From Chrysomallon squamiferum (lineage: Eukaryota; Mollusca; Gastropoda; Neomphalida; Peltospiridae): DNA of 64,000 nucleotides. This document shows, piece after piece, positions 56,001 through 64,000 of the stretch (its first letter is position 1; each line of letters starts with the position of its first letter). The translations under genes were made by a program, and so were the position numbers. The stretch is from NCBI GenBank assembly GCA_012295275.1, contig CM022672.1, positions 353,943 to 417,942 on the forward strand, written 5' to 3'. Under the pieces are notes generated by a model, which saw only the letters and a list, made by a program, of their open reading frames with translations, was not told the DNA's origin and did no database searches.

Positions 56001-56370
56001 ATAATAAGTAAATACGAATTGACTTTGGACTATGGAGACGATTCCATTTGTCATTACCCATATGCTTCGTCACGGGCTGTCTTTCCACGTCTCATTTTAG
56101 TAGCAAATTAACTTTATTAAATACTTCTGTAAATAATCATTTTGAAAATCGTTGACAGCATAACATGCAGTTCAACGCTAACGATAATGATTCCGTGTAA
56201 TGCATATATTACAATCTGGAAACGTCCTATTTAAGAATCACAGAATCAAGTATGTGTATTCCAATAAATCTCAAATAAAATCAAGCATGCACCGAGGGGT
56301 TAAAAAATAAAGATATATTACCGTTAGCCCGTTTTAGGGCGTTTTCTGGACGCTGGAAATAAGTAGGCAT
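44022..56370 (-). CDS. EIF3A: Eukaryotic translation initiation factor 3 subunit a
   Basis: Largest eIF3 subunit; scaffold that binds the 40S ribosome and mRNA. Twenty-two coding exons: 56370-56322, 55673-55483, 55203-55070, 54857-54694, 54519-54461, 54165-54025, 53772-53564, 53290-53119, 52749-52558, 52254-52138, 51904-51719, 51552-51418, 51131-50922, 50420-50316, 50104-49991, 49756-49634, 46775-46622, 46432-46270, 45965-45777, 45322-44715, 44343-44305, 44059-44022. Phases agree throughout, giving 1163 aa (human 1382). It starts [16 protein letters not shown]. The PCI region covers about residues 316-538. A long charged coiled coil (about 539-870) follows, then 10-11-residue repeats of the form [11 protein letters not shown] (about 965-1060), corresponding to the longer DDDRGPRRG array of vertebrates. 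The end is [10 protein letters not shown]. The intron after 49,634 has a GC donor (GAG|GCAGGT), which alone keeps the frame. Introns carry snoRNA-like elements. Confidence 0.97.
47223..47356 (-). ncRNA. H/ACA snoRNA-like element, copy A (eIF3a intron)
   Basis: Read on the host sense strand: the 5' part is closed by GCCC...GGGC (47,354 side) and contains the small hairpin GTTGC-TAGA-GTAAC. An A-rich hinge with ANANNA candidates (ATATTA, AAATAA) follows. The 3' hairpin has inner stem TTGAAAT/ATTTCAA, unpaired GTCTCCACT and ACTAGTAAC strands, and TGGT/ACCA near the base. ACA plus three bases (ACAGCA) closes the element. The base of the 3' stem is weaker than in copies B and D, so this copy may be decaying. 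Confidence 0.5.
47577..47700 (-). ncRNA. H/ACA snoRNA-like element, copy B (eIF3a intron)
   Basis: Sense to eIF3a. The 5' part is bounded by GCCC/GGGC with inner GTTGC-TGGT-GTAGC. Hinge AGACAA fits ANANNA. The 3' hairpin has base AGCTG/CAGCT, pocket strands GTCTCCACT and GACTAAAAAC, and upper stem TGCCATG/CATTGCA. ACATAC, an ACA box three bases from the end, follows directly. It is nearly identical to copy D, which sits in a different intron. Intronic H/ACA RNAs in translation-factor genes are well known, and human EIF3A hosts SNORA19; orthology to that RNA is not claimed. Confidence 0.65.
47893..47941 (-). repeat. Truncated relative of the H/ACA-like family
   Basis: The sequence keeps only the two ends of the copy A/C type: 'GTTACTAG...AAATATCT' and, after a gap, 'ACTAGCAACATCTAGGGC'. 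The middle is missing, so it is probably a dead copy. Confidence 0.4.
48253..48350 (-). repeat. Second intronic repeat family with paired structure, copy 1
   Basis: About 100 bases shared with 49,277-49,380. On the sense strand it shows TGAGATA/TATCTCA, then ACTGTC/GGCAGT enclosing CTAATATAAACTAGTT, and ends near CCCAACATAC. It alternates with the H/ACA-like copies in the same eIF3a intron. It may be another small RNA or part of a duplicated module; no box motifs are decisive. Confidence 0.4.
48802..48929 (-). ncRNA. H/ACA snoRNA-like element, copy C (eIF3a intron)
   Basis: Sense to eIF3a. Bounded by GCCC/GGGC with inner GTTGC-TAGT-GTAAC. Hinge AGATAA. The 3' hairpin upper stem is TTGAAATAT/ATATTTCAA, and the pocket strands GTCTCCACT and ACTAGTAAC are retained. 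The element ends ACAAAT. Compared with copies B and D the upper stem has changed on both sides while pairing is kept, which supports RNA-level selection. It is most similar to copy A. Confidence 0.6.
49277..49380 (-). repeat. Second intronic repeat family with paired structure, copy 2
   Basis: Shares 'TGTTGGGTTTTCATATGCC', 'ACTGCCAACTAGTTTATAT' and 'GTCCCTG.AGACAG' (plus-strand reading) with 48,253-48,350. The hairpins TGAGAT/ATCTCA and CTGTC/GGCAG are preserved despite base changes. Confidence 0.4.
52843..52967 (-). ncRNA. H/ACA snoRNA-like element, copy D (eIF3a intron between 52,749 and 53,119)
   Basis: The clearest copy. 5' domain GCCC...GGGC, hinge AGACAA, then a 3' hairpin with perfect base CAGCTG/CAGCTG, pocket strands TCTCCACT and GACTAAAAAC, upper stem TGCCATG/CATTGCA, followed at once by ACAGTA (ACA plus three). 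About 125 nt, the usual length for H/ACA RNAs. It lies in the sense orientation in an intron of about 370 bases, about 90 bases from the upstream exon's acceptor side (52,749). Confidence 0.68.
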
Positions 56371-57465
56371 TTTGAAGTTACATCTAGACAATAAAAATTT
56401 AAATTGATATAGCCATCAATATGCGTTTTTCAGGACGATGACTTCGGATACAAGCACATGTAACCAAGATGGCGGCAAACCTCTGCATGGATGTGACGTC
56501 AAAAACACTGAGCTTGTACATTCTGATCAGCTAGTTCTTTTTAAGACACAGACATGATTTAAAAATAAAAAAAATTGATATTCTGATTATAAAATTAAAT
56601 CTATCGTTTAAAATTAATGAAGTAGTCCATTTTTCGATATTAAAAAAGGAGGATGAATAAAGAATATTTATAAATACTAAAATAGGAAAGTATAAGCTTT
56701 GTGCTCAGTACATTTTTTTTTATTCATATATTTATTTTTATTAATTCGAGCGAATCTGGCTATAAGTAAACTGCGCGTGATTTGTTAAATTGTTTGTTGG
56801 AGTGAACTGACATATGAAAAAAAAAAAAGAAATAGGTAAAAAAAAACTGTTTAAATAAATGAATGCTCCATCGCCAGTTAATAACAACAGAAGTCAGGAT
56901 TATTTTATTCTTTCACTCACATTCCACATGCAGGTTCAGAACGCATGACATGATGAAATGCGGTACTCATTAAATAACACCTTATGAATAGGTATCTTTA
57001 TGTCTGAAATATTTATGAAAAAGGATTAGCTGAGTGTTGAAAACACCCGCACAGTGATGACGGTTGCAGGTTAATTCTTCCTTGATCTGTCACATTTATT
57101 TAAAATAACAAATAACAGAATATCAAAACTCGGGTTCTGGGTTTTCATTATTCCCGTTAGCAGGAAGGTCTAAGAAACAACAATTCTTTACTAGTAATGA
57201 GAGGAACCCTTGAAGTTGAATTAATCCAGTTTCTTTTTTCTTTGTTATTATCAATATCATACAAAAGTGGTTGTCAGATTTCTACTAGTATTAACATAAA
57301 TAAACATTAGTATAATGTCGTGAAAATCATAATTATTATTACAACTACCACTTGAGTAACATATATTTTGAGTAAATAATATAATATAATATAATATAAT
57401 ATAATTAGAATGAAGCTAATAACTGTTTACTGGAAACTAATACTTAAGCAGGGCCGACAATCAAA
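56371..57465. promoter_or_regulatory. Divergent promoter region between eIF3a (-) and DENND10 (+)
   Basis: The two start codons are 1,095 bases apart, head to head. AAGATGGCGGC at about 56,467-56,477, on the plus strand but upstream of the eIF3a start, is a YY1-type motif. The DENND10 start codon itself lies in a YY1-like context, CAAAATGGCTGCG. A (TAATA)n run lies at about 57,379-57,404. No TATA box is obvious. Whether one shared or two separate promoters operate is not determinable. Confidence 0.5.
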
Positions 57466-58333
57466 ATGGCTGCGCTCTGTAACTTGCTTGCTGCGGCTAT
57501 TGTTGGTAAGATTATAAATATTATTGGTCGGCATTTGGTTGTTAAAAATATTAAATCTTTATTATATGTGATATATTTTAATTTAAACTATTATTTTTTA
57601 AAATTGTTGTTAATTTCAAATGTACAGTTCAAGATAAATTTATGACACTTTTGTTTGTTTTGCCAACTTTGTGTTCTCTATTTTAGAATACATTCGTAAC
57701 ATTGCCACGCCCCCTTTGGCCTTTAAATTTTTTTAATTTTTTTTTTTTTTTTTTTTTTTTAAATCGCCTTACCTAAATTATTAAGATGGTTTTAGCTACA
57801 TATTCTTATAAACAAATATCATGCAAATGAGGCAGCACTTTTATTTTGTTTTCGCAAACGTTATTCTTTAAATTACGTAATAAATAATAAAGGTCGTTTC
57901 TCCCAGACTCAACCGTTAATCATATCTAATGTTATTTATTTATTAATTAAATAAAATCCAAAACAAAGCATTAAAATTGATATAACTTTTTTCGTTATTA
58001 TTTATTACAATTACCTCAACCGTATTCATTTTATGTTTGATAGAAAAAGATACAAATGGTGATGTCCTGTGGGTGTGGTCATATCCCTCAGTGACAGGTG
58101 AACAACGTGAATTTCTCACAGAAAAGACTGGACTGATAAAAGATACTGACACACAGATTGGTTTTGTATTCACTCACTGGAAACATTCCTGGTTTTATAT
58201 TCTAACTACAGACACTGATACAAGTTCATCTTTACCAAAGGTTGAGTAAATGAAAGTAATATGTTATTCACTGATGTGTATGTGTGTTTGTGTGTATTAC
58301 ATCTATCTATCTATCTACACACACACACACACA

Positions 58334-58391
<58 letters not shown>

Positions 58392-61300
58392 GGTACCTTG
58401 ACTTATGAGTTTAATTCATTCCATGACCGAGCTCACAACTGAATTTGCTCATATATCAAATCAGTTTTCCTAACTGAAATTAATTAAAATAACATTAATC
58501 TGTTCCAGCTCCCCCAAAACTACCCCTTTTTAAAAAAAAAAAAAATTATAATTTTTAAATAAGAAAAATGTATTTATAAATGACAAATATTGTATAAAAA
58601 AAAAAAAAAATAAAAGACTATGTAAAGAAATAAATTGGTTTTGTAAAGTGTACAGGGTTAGGGTTTCTCCATTTTTTCATGATGTCTGCAGCTTAGAAAT
58701 TATTTTAACACCTTTGGCTGGAGTTCTAGCCTTTATCGACTCCTTCTGTTTCAGTATGGTACATATAGTAAAAGTACTACGCTTGTACTGCTTAACTATG
58801 TTGTCTACACGCACACCTCGCTCATATTTTTCTATGATTTCAAGCTTTAATTCAATGGACATCATCCACTTCTTCTCAGAACAGTCCTTTGTTCTCACTT
58901 TCTTAGGATCCATGGAAATTTGGCAAAATGCTGCACAAAACGCGAGCACAACACAACAGAGATGCTTCCAAGATGGGGTAACAACGTGAAGCAAATGAAT
59001 GAGACATGGGATGCTGGGCAGATGTTGTGTTGTTCGTTGCGCCAACTAGTGGCAGGGTATCTGAAGTTTTGCTTGTAACTTCGATTTTGGCTCGCAACTC
59101 AAAGCAAAAAATAGACTGGGCGACTCCTCGTAACTTGGAAAACTCGCAAAAGGGAGCACTTGTAGCTCAAAGTACCACTGTATACACACACACATACATA
59201 CAATATTAGAAATAAATAAATAAAAATATATTATATTGATCATTTTTGATTTACACAATATCTGATAGAATTTTATATTTTTAATTTTTAAATTAATTGT
59301 TTAATTATTCTTAGTTATTTTTTCTTGTGAAATTTGCAGCTAATATTAACACAAAAAAAATAATCAAATAACACTGAGATTAGTGTTACAGAGTCATAGA
59401 ATTCTGTTCCAATTCTAGGTCACACATTTTTCACTGATTCTGGCTGCAGCAGATTTCAATCCAGAAGGATATGAAACTTTGTGTAAACTGCTCAGTCGAC
59501 AATACAAGAAAACAGGAAATCCAACACACATGTTAGAACATTACTTGTCAGTGGTTACTAAGGGAACCTGCAATAATGAGGAAAATGGAAAGTTTTCCAT
59601 GAACGATTTTGATTCAAGGCAAGCCTATGCTAACAGTCGAATACAGTGTAAGTTGTTTTAATATATATAATGAAATTTTATTCAGTTATAAAAAGGAAAT
59701 ATTTTATTAAGCTTTTAACAAATTACAGATTCAATAAGATATAAATTGGTAAATTATATTTTTGAAAAGTGCAGTTCAGGCAATCATGCTGTCATGATAT
59801 AAAGAGATTAAAAATATAATATATATTTATCTAAAAGTTATTAGTTACTTCAAACAGGGTAACCATCAACAGCTAATCTGGCATGTGTAGATTTTGTTAT
59901 GGGTAAACTTCACACTTTTTTTTAAATAAAAAATGACATCATTCCATGTAAGTTAAATGAAATATTTTTCAGCAATAATTAAGATGTTTGGGGCTGAAAC
60001 AATTCTTCTGTACACTGGAATGTTGTTAAAGAAACAAATAGCAGTCTACTTTCCACGAGAAGCTATCAGTGATCTTCTCAGTTTTACCAGGTTTGTGTGA
60101 AATGTCTTACTAAAACTTTGTCTGTTCAGTACTGAACTAATGTGTCTGTCATGACTGTCTTTTCATGACATCTGTAAATATGTTGTGAAGTAAGAACATG
60201 AATTCAGAATAACATTTTTTTTTTATAACTGATTTCTTTTACATAACTGTGGATGAAAAATACCAAATTTTTAAAATAATAATTTACCTTTCTTTTTGTT
60301 ATCTTTAAGTATTTTACTACTTTCATGGAAATCAGATAACTCTATGAAGGGAAACCTGAAAATGAATTAAATAATTTTAATATTAATTAATAATGAAAGT
60401 TAGGATGGTTTTTATATGATTTTTTAAAGTTAATTTCTGTATACTTCAGATCACTTCCTGCCTTTGTGTGGCACAGACAGAACTGGGATGTTGTGTTTCC
60501 ATTTTTGAATTTAACACAGCGAGATGTTGATTGTCTAAAGAAAATTAATCACTATGTCGCTGGCTTCACCAACACAGAAATAGAGGGCAGGTAACTCTTA
60601 TTTCTTTTATTTATTACTCTTTTTTTTAATTGCTTTTAATAACTTATTTTGGTTTAGTGTTTCTAATTTATTTTTGTCTACTGTTTTTAAATTATTTTTA
60701 TTTATTGCTATATAAATTTACATTTTATTTATTGTTTTTAAATAATATTTTTGTGCAGTAAATATCTGGACATCAAAATATTTAGTTTGTGATGAATCAA
60801 ATTCATAGCTGACATACAGGTGCTACTCCTTCTGATAACCAGAGAGAGTTTTGTTTACAGAATTTTACCAAAGTAAAATAATAATTTAGTTTTTGAAATA
60901 GAGTAAAAATATAATGTGAAGTTTATCACTCAAGTTACAAGTGAGAAATGTACAACAAGTACATTAATTGTGACAAGAAACTCCACAATAATTCTCTCAA
61001 AACTATCTAGATAGGTTTTTGAAAATGTTTCTACGGATCAAATATATCTGATATTATTGTAAATGTTACATGACAGATCTGTATGTCATTTTTGTAAATG
61101 CTACTGGACAGATCTGTATGAAATTTTTGTGAATATTACAGAACAGATCTGTATGACATTTTTGTAAATGTTACAGGACAGATCTGTATGACATTTTTGT
61201 AAATGTTACAGGACAGATCTGTATGATATTTTTGTAAATGGTGCAGCAAGGACTATCACAGTTTCAGCTCATGCTAGAGGTAAACCTTTCTTTGTTTTAT

Positions 61301-62297
61301 TCCGTTGGCATCAAATAATATAAACCTTTTTAACTAAATATATCTAGTGACTATTTGCATATAAAATCATCTAAATCAGTTTTGTATATTTCTAAATATT
61401 TGAAAATAATTTCTTACTAAGTAAGTCCTTGAGTGGGTAAACATTAAACATACATTTTGTAAACTTTCAAATTTGCTAATATTAAAATAATGCCATAAAA
61501 TAACCATACTACAAGAAAGCATGAAAGGTATCAATTTTACTTTATTTTATATAATGTTATATCCATCTTTACAAAATCTTGACAGACAGAGAACACCTTC
61601 TTATGAAAAAAAGAAAGAAACACATATTATTAATTTAAAGGTTGTTTTACAGAATATTTCATGTTGGGTAAACTTCACAAAGACATCAGTTCGGTGATGA
61701 TTCAGTCTGCTGAAAACCCTGAAAACACAGATCAGGATGTGATAAAAGTATATATATACAAATATTCCAGCAAAAAAACCCCACAAAAAAAAGTCACAAA
61801 TGAAATAATTTCCTTCTGATTTATTTGGTTAACAATCAATTAGTATCTTACATATATAGTTTTCTAATTTTTATTCTATGCAACGTTTAGGTAACTGGTA
61901 AGTATTTAACCTCAAGATGAAATGTAATTTGATTGGAAAGAAGAAATAGCTGTTAAGCATCTAGACTACCCATTACATAATTCTGTAGATTTAATGAACT
62001 TGTTTTAATAACCATGCATTTAGAAGTTTTAAGTATTTCAATAGCCAAGTTAAATTTGTAAATTAAACATTGTTTATTTAAAACTGATTATTCAACGATG
62101 TTGATGTTATTTTAAAATTTCAGGACATTGCAAAGAAGACAAAGGAACTGTTAACAAACTTGAAAACTCTGGCGACAGACGATGGAAATGGAAATCTGTT
62201 CATTACACTGGAGAGTCTGAGAGAAAGAAAGATGGCTGCAGCTAGAGAAAACTTTCTTTTCAGTCTTGCAGCGTGTGAGGGTCTTGTTAAACTGTAG
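57466..62297 (+). CDS. DENND10: DENN domain-containing protein 10 (FAM45)
   Basis: DENN-family protein linked in vertebrates to late endosomes and Rab27 regulation. Coding exons 57466-57505, 58044-58240, 59419-59647, 59973-60090, 60450-60590, 61212-61279, 61653-61747, 62124-62297; all phases agree, giving 353 aa (human 357). Recognisable blocks: EKDTNGDVLWVWSYPS (residues 14-29), KVTHFSLILAAADFNPEGY (79 on), LLKKQIAVYFPREAI, WHRQNWD, HYVAGFTN, TDLYDIFVN (about 243-251), MLGKLHKDI and a final AARENFLFSLAACEGLVKL. The second donor is GTTGAG, weak. The acceptor side of exon 6 is embedded in a 35-bp tandem repeat. Intron 2 carries a Tigger-like element and a long CA repeat. It is divergent from eIF3a, as in vertebrates. 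Confidence 0.95.
58317..58390. repeat. (CA)n microsatellite
   Basis: About 35 CA units with one A-rich interruption lie directly against the left end of the Tigger-like element. Confidence 0.93.
58388..59180 (-). mobile_element. Tigger/pogo-like non-autonomous DNA transposon, copy 2
   Basis: The terminal repeat CAGTGGTACCTTGACTTATG at the left pairs with CAGTGGTACTTTGAGCTACA read from the right end; TA follows the right end. On the minus strand, from 58,913, an intact N-terminal transposase fragment reads MDPKKVRTKDCSEKK, then ELKLEIIEKYERGVRVDNIV and TICTILKQKESIKA, the helix-turn-helix part of Tigger/CENP-B-type transposases. It stops after AKGVKIISKLQTS. The DDE domain is absent, and the element continues directly into its 3' end as in copy 1. 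It lies in DENND10 intron 2, antisense. Confidence 0.85.
61037..61245 (+). repeat. 35-bp tandem repeat copying the 5' edge of DENND10 exon 6 with its acceptor
   Basis: GACAGATCTGTATGACATTT followed by TTGTAAATGTTACAG recurs with an exact 35-base period: unit starts at 61,072, 61,107, 61,142, 61,177 and 61,212, plus a diverged copy from about 61,037. The last unit is the real exon start (TDLYDIFVN). Several upstream units keep TTACAG or similar acceptors. Retaining one or two extra units shifts the frame, and the three-unit form meets a TAA (TTTTTGTAA), so upstream choice would give non-productive mRNA. Confidence 0.93.
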
Positions 62298-64000
62298 TCT
62301 GTCTGTCTTTCTAAACAATTGTTTTTTTAATAGATATTTCAAATACCATATATATTGTAAAATGCTGTGTAAGTAAAATATATTTTCTGTAAGAAAGGTC
62401 TACTCAGGCAAGATTTATCAAGTTCCAGGTTTTTAACTATATTTTAGTAATGGTTACCATAGAACAACTGATCTTTGTATCTCACACTCTGTATTTTAAC
62501 AAGTGATCATTTGATTGCAGCCACCCTATAGACAAACCTATCATATGTTTTTGAACACCTATCATACCTGAGAAATCAATAGTATACTGTACTATAGAAA
62601 CACTCATGTTGTGTTTTGAATGGGTGGACAAGATCATTTTTGTTTTCTCTAAATCATTTTTACTCTATTTATTTTTGGAATGATGTACAGACACACAGAT
62701 GTTCAGATAGAAATACTTGAGTAGTCAGCACTAAGTGTTTAGTTTTCTATTACTGAAGATGTATATAATAATAAATGTCTACCTGGCTCTGTGTATGTGC
62801 ATATTGTATGCACATATGAATGTATGTATGTGTAACAAGCATTGTGCTAAAGTTTATCTGTACCAGAAAATGCTGATACCTGGCTTAGTATGAAAATATT
62901 TTCATTTTGATCTTCCATCAATTTGTTTATAAATTCAAAAGCATTATATTTAAATAAAACATGGTTTTAATGTGTATGTGTATATATATATATATATATA
63001 AGCTCCTGAATTATGTCTGAATTGTGAATTTTTGCATATGTAATTAACATTTGGATTCAACATTTTAATGTCAAAAGCAGTATGTGATTGGTTAAATAAC
63101 ATAATATTATTACTAGCTTTAGTGCACTTACATCAGGTGATAAACTATGTAATTTTTTATCAGCACTGACACGGTTAGTGTTAGAAATATTGTGATAAAA
63201 AATGTATTGGTACAAGAACAAAACTTGAATAGTTGTTTCCCTCTTTTAAAATAATAAAAAAATATTTTAATATGTTTTATTTATTGTTACTATATTTGTA
63301 GTGAATGAGGATTGTAATGATTTATGTTTCAATATCTGCATTATGTTTGTGTCTGTGTGCTAAATACAGGGACACAAACTGTTGCTACTTTTTCCACTCA
63401 TTAGATTATTTAATAATAAGGGAACTCAGGGATGTAATTAGTTATACAAGTTTCAGTAAACAGAACTAATATAATTGAATAATGCAAAATTGTACCACCA
63501 TTAATGGTAGTTTTCTTAGATTAATCAGTGACCAGTTTTCTCCATTTGTTCAGTACAAGAAGGAAGAGAAAATATATCAATTGTTTTGTTTGGCAAATAT
63601 AATTAACAGTATCCAAATGTTATATTTGTTTCAGTAAAATAACCTGCGAGTTTTTATCTACAATTTTTTTTCTTTACTTGTTTGTTTTAGAATCTACAAA
63701 CGGGTATCTTTGTTATCTGAGCTTTTCACCAACTTTTTTTTCTGTGGTACATGGTTATATGTACCTGGCCTCAATTACACTTTTCTAACATGAATATGTA
63801 CATTTGCCTGCAACATTCATCAAAGATGCTGAAAAATTAATTTATAAATAAATAATAGAAAATGTATTTCTATCCAACACTTTTATTCCTAATAAATTTG
63901 GATGTACATGTCAAGTATATACTTTTTTGTTTTGTTTTGTTTAGAAATACTGTAACAAACTGAAATTCCCTCAGATCATCTATATTAATAAATAAAAGGT
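62298..64000 (+). other. DENND10 3' UTR and downstream DNA
   Basis: AATAAA signals occur near 62,770 and 63,252 and at the window end. A TA microsatellite lies at about 62,984-63,001. No other exon was recognised. Confidence 0.6.

Overview
This window is animal nuclear DNA: AT-rich, with long introns, GT-AG splice sites, microsatellites and minisatellites, and no operons. Protein similarity and repeat style suggest a lophotrochozoan, most likely a mollusc. That is an inference; no ribosomal or mitochondrial marker is present. All gene models below were built by hand from splice sites, reading phase and family resemblance, without transcript data.

Layout. (1) 1-204 is the last exon of a nanos gene on +, followed by about 5 kb of AT-rich DNA. 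(2) 5.3-6.7 kb holds the decayed remains of a PC-esterase (PCED1-like) gene. (3) 11.05-35.13 kb is a LIM-domain-binding protein gene (LDB/Chip/CLIM, +). It has a TATA-containing proximal promoter at 22.0 kb, a canonical first coding exon at 22,368 and a possible distal coding exon at 11,054. Its introns carry several minisatellites, including a 2-kb array of about 25-bp units, and three DNA-transposon-like elements. (4) 37.78-41.64 kb is an SRSF10-like splicing factor gene (-), convergent with LDB. It contains an apparent U12-type AT-AA intron inside the RNP1 motif. (5) 44.02-56.37 kb is eIF3 subunit a (-, 22 coding exons, 1163 aa). Its introns contain four sense-strand copies of an RNA-like element with H/ACA snoRNA architecture. 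(6) 57.47-62.30 kb is DENND10/FAM45 (+, 8 exons, 353 aa), divergent from eIF3a across 1.1 kb.

The order and orientation nanos(+), eIF3a(-), DENND10(+) resembles human 10q26 (NANOS1, EIF3A, DENND10), although LDB and SRSF10 lie between nanos and eIF3a here. The genes do not form one pathway. They act in germline translational control (nanos), transcriptional cofactor assembly (LDB), splicing (SRSF10), translation initiation (eIF3a) and late-endosome/Rab regulation (DENND10).

The most interesting signals are the intronic H/ACA-like family in eIF3a, the SRSF10 minor intron with a competing major-type acceptor, and three separate places where a short tandem repeat has copied an exon edge together with its splice site.
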